A stretch of 64,000 bases of DNA from Eleusine coracana subsp. coracana (GCA_032690845.1 CM064430.1:44799882-44863881); one strand, 5' to 3'; positions 1-11,325 are shown, counted from the stretch's first letter. The notes: generated by a model from the sequence alone, not told the origin. A program made the numbers and translations.

Positions 1-2051
1 ACTCCTTCCAGAGCCTACTTGTAAACACTTTATCTCGGTCAGAAATGATTGCTAACGGTAGGCCATGGAGACGATAGATGTGATTGAAATACGACTGAGC
101 AACCATGAGGGTTGTGAATGGGTGCTTCAGTGGAATAAAATGAGCATATTTGGAAAATTTATCAATGACAACCAGAATCACGTTGTAACTATTAGAGGTA
201 GGCAACCCTTCAATGAAGTCCATACTCACAATCTCCCAGGCTTGGTTAGGGACCGATAATGGTTGCAGAAGACCCGGTAGTTTGACATGTTGTCTTAGCT
301 TGCTGACAGATACTGCAAGACTGCACATAAGCTACCACAACCGCCTTCAGCTTAGGCCACGCAAAGAGAGACTTGACTCGGTGATAGGTCCCCTGAATCC
401 CCGAATGTCCCCCCAACCCACTACTGTGAAGGGCCTCCAGAATATGATTTTGTGCTAACTGATTGTGACCAACCCAGATGCGCCCTTTGTACTTGATAAC
501 ACCATCAGATAAGACAAAACCATTGAGCTGATTATTGTATAGGCTCAACTCTAGTAAAAGTTGCTTATCCTCCTCATTATCTTGGTAACCCGCCACCAGG
601 TTTTCCAGCCAAGATGGAATGCTTTTGGAGATGGCCAACACCCCTTCATGAGAATTCCGGCGTGACAAAGCATCAGCGGCAGCATTGGTGCAACCCTTCT
701 TGTACTGAATTTTGTACTGGAGGCCCATTAATTTCACAAAGGTTTTATGCTGCAAGGGAGTAGAAAACTTCTGATCCTCCAGATGCACTAAGCTCCGTTG
801 ATCAGTGCAAATAGTGAACTCCCTATGTTGTAAGTAAGAACGCCACTTGTCAACCGCCATGAGGATGGCCAGACACTCTTTTTCATAGGTCGATCTAGTC
901 TGATTAGTTGAGCTCAATGCTTGACTCATAAAGGCCACTGGATGATTATCCTGCATCAAAACTGCACCTATCCCCAGATTACAAGCATTTGTCTCCAACA
1001 CAAAAGGGCGATCTAAATCAGGAACAGCAAGAACTGGAGCTTTGGTTAAAGCAGTCTTGACCAAGTGAAAAGCTTGATCCACCTCAGTTGACCAATGGAA
1101 GACCTTGAGAAGATTTGTCAAAGGTCGACTAATGATCCCATAATGCCTTATGAACTTTCGGTAATACCCAGCTAGCTCCAAGAATCCTCTCAGCTCTTTC
1201 ACATTTATGGGTTGGGGCCAGTCAACCACTGCTCTAATTTTTTCTGGGTCTGTGGAAACACCTGCTTGGTCAATGATGTGCCCTAGATAACTAAAAGATT
1301 GCTGAGCAAATGAGCACTTGTTCTGTTTGATGTAAAACTGATGAGTGTCGAGAATTTCCAGAACAGCCTTGAGATGAGCCACATGATCAGCCAGTGACTT
1401 GCTATAGATAAGAATGTCATCCATAAAGACCAAGACACACTTTCTCAACAAAGGAGCAAAAATAGTGCTCATCACATTTTGAAACGTCGCTGGTGCATTA
1501 GTTAGGCCGAAGGGCATTACCTTGAATTCAAACAGCCCTTGATGAGTGCAAAAAGTTGTTTTGTATTCATCTCCTGAAGCCATGCGGATTTGATGATACC
1601 CTGAGCACAAATCCAACTTAGTGAACCATTTAGCTCCTACCAGTTCATCTAAGAGTTCATCAACCACCGGTAGAGGATGCTTGTTCTTGACTGTAATGTC
1701 ATTGAGTAGCCTGTAATCGACATAAAACCTCCACGACCCATCTTTCTTTTTGACCAGTAAAACTGATGAAGCAAAAGGGCTGCTACTAGGCTGAATAATC
1801 CCATTCTCTAACATTGTCTTGACTTGAAGTTCAATTTCATTCTTCTGCTTGGGATTATACCTATATGGTTTGCTATCAATGGTCTTTGCTCCCGAAACCA
1901 GAGGAATGTGGTGATCAAATGATCGATGTGGTGGCAGTGCTTTCGGCTCCTGAAACAGATGTTCGAATTTAGATAACACCTCAGCCACTAACTCCTTCTC
2001 CTGTAAGGCACAAGTCTCCAGTCCCTGTCCCACTCCAGCAACCCTTGGCAA
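1..2051 (-). pseudogene. gypsy pol remnant: RT, RNase H, integrase N-part
   Basis: The RT domain shows the VDYR, LDLCSGYHQI and VFMDDILIYS blocks; the last holds the catalytic DD pair. RNase H follows, but its usual ETDA motif reads ETNA, losing the first catalytic acid. An HHCC zinc motif (HSSGLGGHSG then CSICQQAK) starts the integrase. A frameshift near 285 puts the integrase core (VSMDFIEGLP with the first Asp, then SDRDKVF with the second) in another frame down to position 1. The third catalytic residue is outside the window. Non-functional in its present form. Domain assignment is firm; the exact frameshift base is not. Confidence 0.88.
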
Positions 2052-2063
2052 ATCATTGTGAAG

Positions 2064-2483
2064 CTATAATTCAATGCAATGAGAAACTGCTCCCCTCTTC
2101 AATAGTCCCCTCAGACCCCTAGCAGAGATGTTTCGACACTGAGAAACATCATCACTGATTCCTGTCAGCTCAACTTCCTTGCCCAGACATTGGAGTTTGA
2201 TCCTTTTTGCTTTCCAATCAATCCAAGAGGGTCCATGATCTTCCAACCAGTCATATCCCAAAATGATGTCATAACACCCTAGAGATATAACCTTAGTATC
2301 TTGACTAAATGTATGTCCTTGAGCCCACCATTCCAACCTGGGAATCATAGCAGTACACTGCATTTTTCCTCCATCAGCAGTCACAAATTTAGATTGTTCT
2401 ATAGGTATAGTTTGTAGCTGCAACTTCTCCACCAGGGCTCCATTGATGAAAGTGCCCACACTGCCGGAATCAATAAGAATCAA
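2064..2483 (-). pseudogene. gypsy aspartic protease domain remnant
   Basis: The translation begins with LIDSGSVGTFI, the DSG active-site motif of retropepsin-like proteases, and ends with the block DIILGYDWLEDHGPSWIDW, typical of plant gypsy proteases (normally the LGMDWL type). It is in the same frame as pol and gag but is cut off on both sides by in-frame stops, consistent with decay of one long Gag-Pol frame. No ATG role is implied, because the domain would be released from a polyprotein. Confidence 0.85.
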
Positions 2484-2507
2484 TACTTGTTGCTTGCCAA
2501 TGAATCC

Positions 2508-2756
2508 CTAAACCTTCATAGTATGCCGCTTCCGATGAGGCTGACGTCCCTCCATCACAGCTAGAAACCCAGCACCTTCATCATCAGATCCACTTTCATA
2601 CACCGGGTTTGAACCATTGTCCAGTTGAAGCACTGCCAATAATTCATCAATCACCTGTATCGACGCTTGAGCAGGACAAGCGTGATTGTGACCCCATTTC
2701 TCACCACACTTGAAGCACAACCCCTTTGATCGACGATAAGCTTTGAGAGAAGCCAA
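2508..2756 (-). pseudogene. gypsy gag C-terminal zinc knuckle segment
   Basis: A CCHC-like nucleocapsid motif, CFKCGEKWGHNHACP, follows a basic stretch (KAYRRSKGLCF). This is the RNA-binding end of Gag. It lies in the same frame as the upstream gag body and the downstream protease and is separated from them by stop codons. An acidic tail (YESGSDDEGAG) follows, as is usual between zinc knuckle and protease in plant gypsy elements. Confidence 0.82.
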
Positions 2757-2849
2757 CTTGTCTTCTATGGCTGGTGGTTGTGATTCCTCTACTCGACGAT
2801 GTTCCTTCAGCTTATCATGAGACCCACTTTGTCTAGCAACAGAAGGCTT

Positions 2850-3899
2850 CTAGTTATCTTTAGGTGCCGAGCGACGCTTAAAGCTCTCATTCTCGTCCTC
2901 CTGCAACAAGGCCAAGGAACACACACTATCCATGTCCACAGGTCTGTGAATAGCAATAATAGAGCGGATATCTTCCCGTAATCCCTCAAGAAAACGTGAA
3001 ACAAAAAACACTTGACTAGCTGATGGGTCCTGAAGCAAAATTTGGTGGCGCAAATCCTCAAACTTCTCTATATAGTCAGCTACCGACCCGGTTTGGCACA
3101 AGGTCAGAATCTGTTTCATGAAAAACTGATGCTGATCACGACCCCAATGCTGCATGACCAGAGCACAAAGCTCCTCCCAATCTTCGACCCACCCCTGGAC
3201 CTCAACCGTTTCTAACCACAAGGCTGCCCTGTCTGTGAAATTCAAAGTAGCAAAACGGGTCCTAAGCGAGCAAGGGACACTGAACACCTCAAAATAAACC
3301 TCACATTTACGACGCCAAATCTTAGGGTTCTCCCCATTGAACTTAGGAAAATCTAGCTTGGGCAAATTCTTATGGTAGCCTTGCTGTGGTATGTTGGGCC
3401 CCGATGAGGTAGTTAGGTGCGAATTGAGTTGGGGATTTGACTGAGTTGGCTCAAAATACTTGCCAAAAACTGGATCGGTACGAAAATTCGGCGTAGCAGG
3501 GGCAGAATGCGATGTACCAATCTCTGGAGGACGTTGTGGAACACCAAGTATTCCCTCAACATTCCCCCGGTTCCGTGTTTCCACGCGGAGGCCACTGGCC
3601 GATTGGAGCGGATCGACTCTCTTCTCCAGGGTTGGAGGAGACTTTCCCCCCAACTGACGGCTCGACGGTGGGGGAGGGAAGGTCACCGAAGTTTGGGTTG
3701 TGGGTGGAGGCTCAACCGCCTTCATCTCCAGATCCCCAATCCTCTTCGTGTTCTCCTCAGTCGATGCCTTCATGCTCTTCACCGCCTCTTCAATCTTCGC
3801 CAACGCTGAACGCTAACTGGATGTCTCATCCAGCAACTGTTTCAATAGCTGCTCGATGCCGGCGCTTTGCTGTTCCGCCTTTGCGAACTCGTCCACCAT
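2850..3899 (-). pseudogene. gypsy gag capsid region
   Basis: The first in-frame ATG lies at 3899, with an in-frame stop near 3813. After it the frame stays open to about 2850. The C-terminal half carries the retrotransposon gag domain: LPKLDFPKFNGENPKIW, AALWLE, VQGWVEDWEELCALV, then FEDLRHQ and SRFLEGLREDIR. The N-terminal half is low-complexity, rich in Pro, Ser and Thr, with a possible coiled coil near the start (EEAVKSMKASTEENTKR). Similar to plant gypsy Gag in order and length; broken by stops. Confidence 0.8.
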
Positions 3900-3956
3900 C
3901 TTTTGCTCGAACGCCACGGATGGTTTCCTCTTGGGCGCCAGATCGAAAGGAAGTTA

Positions 3957-3970
3957 GGCTCTAATTATCA
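3957..3970 (-). promoter_or_regulatory. degenerate primer-binding site
   Basis: The minus strand reads TGATAATTAGAGCC two bases after the LTR. The usual initiator-Met-tRNA PBS begins TGGTATCAGAGCC; three mismatches are visible. Its placement between LTR and gag supports the call. Confidence 0.55.
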
Positions 3971-3972
3971 CT

Positions 3973-4229
3973 TGTTATGATCTCGCATCGCTCAGCCAAA
4001 AGATCGAGAAGAGAAAGGGGATCTGAGGAAGAACAAAGGTAGGGTTCGGAGCCAGGTAGAAGGATAAGATAGGTTTTGATTTCAGTTCTTTGATGCCGTG
4101 CCCACCTCCACCCGGTGTGATACTTATCGCACCCCGACATCGTTTGGGCCGAGGCCTTACAACACACGCCAACGCTTACAAGGCCCACTGGCCTAGGGAG
4201 CATACGGTGCCCCATACCGGATCCTAACA
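3973..4229 (-). repeat. 5' LTR of the gypsy element (short, about 257 bp)
   Basis: On the minus strand the block starts TGTTAGGATCC and ends ATAACA, giving TG...CA ends. It is followed after two bases by a primer-binding-like sequence and then gag. The partner LTR lies outside the window, so the boundary rests on the TG/CA ends, the PBS position and the gag position only. The five bases following in plus coordinates (4230-4234, gatac) would be one copy of the target duplication. Confidence 0.65.
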
Positions 4230-6875
4230 GATACCTTCACCCAGCGACCCGCAGCCAACTTGTTTTTTCCAACACCGAAGACTCATCCTCGACATCAAGG
4301 TTCGGTTGACTAGGGGCGTCTGGATTTCAACTAGGACTCTGGTCCATGATGCCAGCTAACCTCAGGAGCCGCGGCATAGCTACTTGGAGTTGCTCGTTTT
4401 GGCGATTCAAGATCCCAGCTATTCAACAGCTCAACAACTCAGCTTGCTCATTAAGACGACGTCTTCAACGAGGATGACTGCTACCTGGAGTCGGTGAGTT
4501 AAATGCTGAAGGCCAAGAAATCAACTCACTTGTCGAGCTATTCTGATCATATTCGGTTAGCAGTGCAAGACGAGTCCGATTGAGCACGCTAGTCAGGTTA
4601 TGCTTTTTTGCATGTACGAGACGCCTATGGAGATCGGCTTTGCCATCAACTTTGGTGATCTTCATGGTGACTAAAGGCAGCACGACTCGCAGTCGCTCGG
4701 CATGCATGTCAGCGACAATCAATTTTACTGTGCCAACTGATCAAGTGTCTCGGTCTATATGTTGGCAACTTGGCGACGCAGCCCACCACTCAGCAATATC
4801 GTCACACTACGATGACGCTTCCGGCAACTTGATGCTTCGGTGAATTCCGATGACTCGGTGACATCGCCATGACTCGACAGTTCGACCGCTCAGTGACCAC
4901 ATACACATGCCTGGCAGCTACTCAGCGGTGCCTTCAACTTGGCATTTTGGTGTTTTGGCCACTCGGCTACTCGATGATGACCCGATGACTACGCCACTCG
5001 GCAACACTGTCATATCTTGACAACTTCATCATTCAACAACATCATCGTGACTCAGCCACTCGGTAATATTGTTTCACGATGCTGCCTTTGACGACTTGGT
5101 GCTTCGATGTTTTTCGCCACTCAGTCACTCAAAGACACCGTCGACGATTCGGCATCTCAGTCAACCACTCCGAGCTGCGATGTGCCAGCAACATGATGGC
5201 TCGACATCGACGTTCGACCACTCGCCGACCACATCGGCATGATCGGGGACTCCTCTTCAACTTGCCGAATATCAAAGCTAAGTATCTTTATACTTTCTCA
5301 ATTTATTTTCAAGGTTTTGGACTCTTATCCTTTATACTTTTTTCCCATGGCCGCTTATCTCTAATTTCTAAGCAGAAGATCGTAGGTTTTTTCTGAGTAA
5401 AGTAAGGCTTTTTAATCAATGCTCTTTTTATGGCTTTATTGGTCTTTATATTATCTCGGTTCTTTAATCCTTTGCATTAAACAATCGAGTCAGGAGCTAT
5501 TTGTGTATCTATATATGCATTCTCTCACTTTTTTTTGTAAATCTAGCAGTACACATATCAGTCGGTGACCTTTCAGTAGTGTCTTGATTCTGACACCATA
5601 TGACCCATGTCGGTCAGTGATCTTTCAGTAGTGCTTCAACACTGACACCATTATGATCCCATGTTGTCTGTTCTAGTTTCACCTTTCTTGGCTTTCGGCT
5701 CGATCGATACATTACCTTATATTTGCGATTTGGTCTTATTTTTTGTCCTACGCCGACAAACAACTAAGGCATAGAATTTCTTAGCTACGTGTCAGACTAC
5801 CATAAACCTAGAGCCAAAGCTGCGAGAGCTCATGTGTCGAATGGTCGACTCTGATTGTAATGCAAGAATAATTGTGACCGATGTTGTTACCAGATCGAGC
5901 TCTGAGCTCTTTATATTTTGTCCTAAGTATCCTACGGTGAATCAGTCTAGTTGCTAACGCGTGAATATGCTGCTATTCGTCAGTCGATCTACTTAAAGGA
6001 GAAAAATGAATACAAATTTGACTTTTTAGTTGACTGATTTGTTTGGCTTATAAAAAATAAGTTATTAAGCAAATAATATTAAGTATAACTAATTATTCTA
6101 ATTTTCTTTATTATCAGGAATATTTATGATAGATAGGCGGATATATCACTTGATACAGAGTGATTTCCTCACCTTCATCTAACGGCTTATAGCTTTGACC
6201 ACCTTTATTGGTGGACCATGCCAGTTTTAACTGTCTTCATCGGTCGACTAACCAAGCTCTGACTACCACCATCGGCCTGCCACATCAAGTCTGACCGCCT
6301 TCATCGATCGGCCACATATCAGACCATCAATGTCACTCGGTCATCACGACTTTGAATGATTTCTACTACATCAGTGGTCGGTAGCAACAACAACCTCGGC
6401 TGCCTTCTTTACACGACCTTATTGTCTTAAGTCAAGCGTCGTTGCCTCTCGAACATGATACTCTGAGTTTACCGCGGCTACCACTCGGTCATTGGTTTAA
6501 GTCATCTACCAGTCAGCGGTAATTGAAGTCACTTGCCTAATCATTTATCACTTGGTAGTGATTGATGTCACTCTACTGAGATACTTATCACTCGAATTTG
6601 ATGATTACAGCGATTTTTCCTTAAAGAGAACCAACATGACTATTCTTGTTTTGGACACTTATATTATTTGCAATTTTCAAATGATATAAGAGTTGGGGGC
6701 TACACCTAATTATATGCACGTATTCGACGCACCAGTTGATTTCTCGAAGACATTTTTTGATCTTTGAAACACTCACAAGCTCGCTGATATAAAGCTAAAG
6801 CATTCTACATGGCACAAACCAGTCGAAAAACTACTAAAGATTATCATCAAGCTTGCAAGACTCTCGGGGGGCTTC
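4230..6875 (+). mobile_element. noncoding 3' internal part of a second Ty3/gypsy element
   Basis: No long coding frame is present. From about 4290 to 5250 the sequence is studded with short degenerate CACTCGG/CTCGGT/CTCGGC motifs. Similar wording (cggtcggc, actcggtc) recurs to about 6600. The block ends with a polypurine-like CTCGGGGGGCTTC directly before the LTR that starts at 6876, so it reads as the 3' untranslated internal region of that element. The gypsy element on its left is inserted into it, so the coding part of this element is not visible. Confidence 0.65.
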
Positions 6876-7288
6876 TGTTGATGACACGTACCCAGGGTCT
6901 CTCACATTGAACGAAAGTAGATATAGACTCCTACTTAGATATGTATAGTAGATCAACTAAGACTCCGCCATGTAACCATGTCCCTCCGGATATATAAGAT
7001 GAGGCAGAGACCCTCCCTAAGAAGCAAGAAATAACAGCATATAGATTAGATACAACTAGACATCATCGTCTAGGTCTACCCACCTTATCTAGATCTATGA
7101 TCTAGACATATCAATACAAATACCACAAAATACAGGACGTAAGGTTATTATTCTCCGAGAGGCCTGAATCTGTATAAATTAGTGTCTTATGTTATTATTG
7201 TCTCTCGATCTCGCGCATATCCCTATCCTACCTATAAATCATCATAGGTAAGTTATCCTATGTCTAGTACCAAGAATAAATCTCGACA
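6876..7288 (+). repeat. 3' LTR of gypsy element (TGTTGATGACACG family)
   Basis: The block starts TGTTGATGACACG and ends AAATCTCGACA. A TATA box (TATATAAG, 6991-6998) is followed by sequence like the R/U5 region of large grass gypsy LTRs (tccgagaggcctgaatctg; caccataggtaagtt-like end). The flanking pentamers (gcttc and ctctg) do not match. That is expected, because the left side is element interior rather than target. Confidence 0.75.
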
Positions 7289-7969
7289 CTCTGTGACGAT
7301 GGGTATTTTTGATGATGTCAGGGCACGTTATCCCAGTAGCAAGTTTTAGATCCACAATTATTGATGAATTTTGGACTCATGTCACTAAAGGCTCTTTTTG
7401 TACTAGTGAGAGAAGGAATCAAAGAGTTGAGTATGTGACTGTTTTATAGGTTGTCAAGTGCTTCTTATTCTTCTTGGCTAGGTTGCAACATTAAGCGCTT
7501 AAGATTGAGTTGGGCCTACAGAAAAAGAGGGCCAAGGAAGAAAAAGTCCAGTGGGCCTACGAAGAGGAGGCCCTATGACGAATTTTGGAAGTTAGGGGGG
7601 ACATCATCAAAAAGCACGGCCGGCGTCTGACTGACGAAGAACGAAAGGAAAAGAAGCGGTGACTTCTGGACGGTTGATACGCGCGGGATACAATAGCAGT
7701 GATCCTAGCTTTCTCGTGCGCCCGTAAATTTTCGCGGGACAATACGAGCAGCGCTATCCAGCCGATTGTGATGGATTGGGATATCCAGCATCTCAACCAA
7801 ATATTCTCTATCCCGGATGACCTTATCCTAGATGATGGTGAAACAAATGTTGGATTGGATGGCCCTATTTAAGCCTATCCATAGAAACAAACACACCCTA
7901 GAGGGAGCCAATGTACAATACAAAATTAATACAAGAGAACTGTTGAACATCACAATAATGAGTTTGTGA
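7289..7969. other. intergenic, no gene recognised
   Basis: No convincing coding frame is seen. The stretch 7700-7900 ends in aaacaaacacaccct, the kind of terminus seen in grass hAT-like MITEs, but no partner terminus was found. Short open frames here look accidental. Confidence 0.5.
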
Positions 7970-8465
7970 AACATTTGTCCAACTTACTCCCCAAACAAAA
8001 TCGTGGCTAAATTTACTCCCTCAAATATTTCAAATCAGTGCAAGTTACTCCTGCACTAATTTGTCTTTTTTGTTTCTCTTTGTACAATTGAAAATTTAGT
8101 GTTGAAATTTTACATAATGATAGTTTTTATAGAACATTATGTAAAAAAATATAAAGTCTATTTTACACATATTATTGTTATTTAATAATATCTAATAAAT
8201 CTTAACTATAAAATTCTAAAATTATATAAAAATATTTATGAAAAATAGAAAATATTTTTTCTACGTGATGGTTGCTATAACCTTTCATCCTGTAAAATTT
8301 AAGCTTCAAATTCAAACATTACGAAGAGAAACAAAAAAACAAATGGTATAAGAGGGTATATTGTACTGACTTGATCTATTTGAGTGAGTAAACCGAGTCA
8401 AGATTTTTCTTACAAGAGTAAATTGAATAATGTGAATTGTTTGGAAAGTAAAATAGACTTTTTCC
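7970..8465. repeat. MITE-like element related to the copy at 40862-41226
   Basis: The right end (ggaaagtaaaatagactttt) is the reverse complement of the left end of the 40.9 kb copy (aaagtctattttaccctcc). Internal words such as 'aattgaataatgtgaattgttt', poly-T next to 'gtttctc' and 'gagtaaac..gtcaagattt' are shared. The left end is degenerate, so the start is approximate. AT-rich, no coding capacity. Confidence 0.5.
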
Positions 8466-8834
8466 GATGAATTAAAGCCTCTATCATACATGCCACTGAA
8501 AAGAATGTTAAACCTTAGTTTGGCCTTTTACGATCTTCAGCGGTTCGTAGTGATACAAGAATTGTTATTTTTCTTTTCCTTTCCTTTGTTTTTTCTTTTT
8601 GATCTTATTTTTGTTTTTCTTAGACAAATAAACAAAGAGAAAATTTTAAAGCATCAAATTATGGACCATCAATTAGAAGTTTGAAGCTTCCGCCGGCGAA
8701 GGCCCAAACCTGCGAATCACTTTCGTTGGGCCTGGATTGTTTTAGTCCCTCTATCTAGCCTTTCCACGCCAGGCAGAACCCATTTTCGTCCATCAGCCCA
8801 AGAATACAACTCGTTCCGCCTCCGCCGTCAGAAC
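8466..8834. other. intergenic, no gene recognised
   Basis: Contains a T-rich stretch (8565-8620) and a GC-richer block (8690-8830) with GGCCCA/TGGGCC words. These occur in plant housekeeping promoters, but no gene follows directly: a LINE 3' end begins at 8835. Confidence 0.4.
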
Positions 8835-9510
8835 TTTTTTTCTCTCGAATACGCAGGAGAGCTGCATATCATTGTATTAAGAGAAGAAAATAACCCCTTA
8901 CAAGATAACCCCCTTGCTCCTAGCCGAGCTACATGAGGGTTTTACAAAACAAAGAGAAAGAGACTTGGACCACTATGTGGTGAGACCTGACCCTGGAAGG
9001 ACTACTATCCTATCAACCTTGACCTAGAGACGCCATAGACTTTGCTCTTGCCAAGCACCATAAATGACGCTCAATATCATAGAAGCGAAGTAGGGTTCTC
9101 ATGTATGGGTTTGTCCCATCGAAGACACACCCATTCCTGTGTTTCCATAACAGCCAAGCTACCAAAATTACTACCGTGTTGAATCCTCTCCTTTTGGCCT
9201 TTGGAACCTTCTTAGTTGCCTTCCGCCACCATTCTGCAAATGTATGATCATTATTCCCAGGTACCAAAGATAAAAAACCAAGTGGTGTCACGACCTTGAA
9301 CCAAAACTCTCGCACGAAAACACACGACACCAGCAGATGTTGCATTGTTTTATCAGCCATGTCGCAAAGAGGGCATCTGTTAGGGTGAGGAAGAATCCGT
9401 TTAGCTAAATGACTATCCCTGACTGTCAACCACAAGAAAACTTTGCATTTAGCCGGTGCCCAACTTTTCCAAATCCGCCGCCAAGGTTCGAAGGTGATAG
9501 GACATTTCTA
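8835..9510 (-). mobile_element. 5'-truncated LINE, 3' end with zf-RVT domain
   Basis: The minus strand ends in a short poly(A) (T run at 8835-8841) after the 3' UTR words found in grass LINEs (ttaatacaatgatatgcagc). The coding remnant translates as RRIWKSWAPAKCKVFLWLTV, then CPLCDMADKTMQHLLVSC, then LLWKHRNGCVFDG. This is the zinc-binding domain at the C terminus of plant LINE ORF2. Endonuclease and RT are missing, as expected for 5' truncation. No clear target duplication was found. The family also left a fragment at 44559-44872. Confidence 0.85.
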
Positions 9511-9561
9511 AAAGCAGGTTAGGAGGTGCTTTTATGGCTTTGACTTTCACAAGTTTAAAAA

Positions 9562-10197
9562 AAGGAAAAATTTGTCTGTAGGACATATTTTAATGTTAGT
9601 TTTGTCTTCTGGACACTGGATCACTTCTTTGGCCTCATGGACCCTTGTCAGCAGAACATTTCCTAGTGTGTAAGCGAATTTAAAGGTGAAAAAAAGGCAG
9701 CGAAGTGTTCCAGCGGCCAGCCACGACGCTGAAAAAATGCACCTTTTCTCTGTAAGACACTATATAGAAAAAGTGACCATTTTCAAATTTTTTATCTTAA
9801 TATATAAAATATATTGCAATTTGAAATTTGGCATAATGTTACATTATTGCATTTTATGTTGATGTGATTTTTTTCTTAATTTTTTACCACTTATTTGCAT
9901 AGTTTCATTTTTAAAAATAAATATTTTATTAGTGAAAAACTTATGTTAAAAATCAGCAATAAATATGAATAAATTGCATGTATAGGAAATTTAGTAATGT
10001 ATGCTTGTAGTAAATTTCAAGTTCCAATGTATTTTGTACATTAAGATAAAAAATTTGAAAATGGTCATTTTTTCGCTATAGTGTCCTACAGACAAAAGAT
10101 GTATTTTTTCAGTGTCTATGACACCAAAAGAAGCGATCCAGTGTCTAGGAGACAAAATCAATATTGAAATGTGTCCTAGAGACAAATTTCCCTTAAA
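9562..10197. repeat. foldback MITE with long terminal inverted repeats
   Basis: The left arm (aaatttgtctgtaggacatatttta...) and the reverse complement of the right arm (aaatttgtctctaggacacattt...) match over about 90 bases, including GACACTGGATC and CTTCTTT. A second pair of inner arms (near 9730-9830 and 10013-10115) carries AGTGACCATTTTCAAATTTTT and its complement. The left arm has an extra segment of about 85 bases. No coding capacity. Consistent with a Mutator-type or other foldback MITE. Confidence 0.7.
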
Positions 10198-10199
10198 AA

Positions 10200-10497
10200 A
10201 ATTATCCTCATATATATATACATACACACAGAAATATATATATATGTAAAATATATATTCACACACACATATATATAATATAATATTATATTATGTATAA
10301 ATACATATTATAAATATTATATATACATTATATTATACATAATATATATATATATATAATATTCACATATATATATGAATATTATATATACAATATATAT
10401 ATGTATGAATATATTATATATCTATTATTTACAATATTCATATAAATATTTATATATATTATAAATAATAAATAATATATATATATATTATATTAGA
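10200..10497. repeat. AT-rich low-complexity tract
   Basis: Almost entirely TA/TAA/ACA dinucleotide and trinucleotide runs (atatatat, acacaca), abutting the foldback element. No gene signal. Confidence 0.85.
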
Positions 10498-10565
10498 AAA
10501 TGTTTTCAATTTTTTTTTAATTAAAATATTTTTGATTTTGTAAAAACATTTTGAAAGTTTAAATA

Positions 10566-10725
10566 CTCCCTCCGTCTCAAATTATTTGTCGTTCTGGCTC
10601 TTTACCAGATTCATTAGACATTCTCTGAATCTGGACAACCTGTATGTCTAGGTTCAGAGAATGTTTAATGAATCTGGACACCAAAAAACACCTCCAGAAC
10701 GACAAGTAAAAAGAAACGGAGGGAG
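10566..10725. repeat. Stowaway MITE, 160 bp, TA target duplication
   Basis: The ends CTCCCTCCGTCTC and GAAACGGAGGGAG are the Stowaway (Tc1/mariner-type) inverted repeat and are bounded by TA on both sides (10564-10565, 10726-10727). The inside is a long palindrome with repeats of 'cattctctgaatctgg' and its complement. Non-autonomous. Confidence 0.92.
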
Positions 10726-11044
10726 TAACTTTTAAAGAAACTTTTTAGTTTTTCAAAAAACATTTTAAATTTTTTGAAAGCTTTAAAATTTTTTAAAAAA
10801 CTTTTTATGTTTAGAAAATATATAGTAAAATGAAAATTTTAAACTAATTAAGATTGAGCTTTTAAATTACATGTAAATTTAAATGAATAACATATTATTT
10901 TACAGTTATTTAACTGAGCTCACATTCACTTTTTTACAGTCGTTTTCACTAAATGGCTTTCAACTTTTTTACAGCTCATATCTTACAACAGCTTTTTTCA
11001 CAGCCTATAGCAGCTTTTTTCACAGCCATAACTAAACCAAACAC
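10726..11044. other. AT-rich spacer with hAT-MITE-like end
   Basis: A/T homopolymer-rich sequence. From about 10935 there are repeated 'ttttttacag'/'cagctttttt' words, ending aaccaaacacaccctc near 11050, typical of one end of a grass MITE. The other end was not identified. Confidence 0.4.
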
Positions 11045-11325
11045 ACCCTCATTTCAGCAGCTTTGCAAAAAAGGTTATTGAGCACATTCATAATCAAGAT
11101 AAATAATATTAGGGAGAGAGGTCTCCTTGCCTCAATCCGCGTTGATGTCTGATTTCATCGCGCTCTAAGATGGTCCAAATTCCAAAACCGAGATGTGTTA
11201 GAAACCGCTAGGATTGTAATCCCTGGTCCAAAACCGAGATGTGTTAGAACCAAGAAACTGAATCAAAAGGCTTAGATATATCAAGCTTCAAGAATAAAGT
11301 AGAAGCCTTCTGACGAGGGGGCTGG
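11045..11325 (-). pseudogene. LINE reverse transcriptase remnant
   Basis: The minus strand encodes, in broken frames, STLFLKLDISKPFDSVSWF, then RGLRQGD, then ILFILIMNVLNNLF. These are the RT palm blocks of plant LINEs. Stops and frameshifts interrupt it, and a 22-base phrase (tccaaaaccgagatgtgttaga) is present twice about 45 bases apart. It abuts the first exon of the MYND gene. Confidence 0.75.

Larger units (their letters stand above)
1..4229 (-). mobile_element. Ty3/gypsy LTR retrotransposon, 5' part, decayed, truncated by window edge
   Basis: Read on the minus strand the order is LTR (4229-3973), PBS-like site, gag, CCHC zinc knuckle, aspartic protease, RT, RNase H, HHCC zinc motif and the start of the integrase core, which is Ty3/gypsy order. 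The 3' part and the other LTR lie beyond position 1. Gag, protease and pol remnants share one reading frame, broken by in-frame stops near 3813, 2847, 2508 and 2061, with a frameshift near 285. The zinc knuckle (CFKCGEKWGHNHACP) and the RT resemble plant chromovirus-type gypsy elements, but the chromodomain end is not in view, so the clade is uncertain. The element sits inside a second gypsy element, whose noncoding sequence resumes at 4230. Confidence 0.9.

Noticed and set aside
3460..3964. Plus-strand open frames overlapping the gypsy gag
   Set aside because: Low-complexity shadows of the minus-strand gag; no domain.
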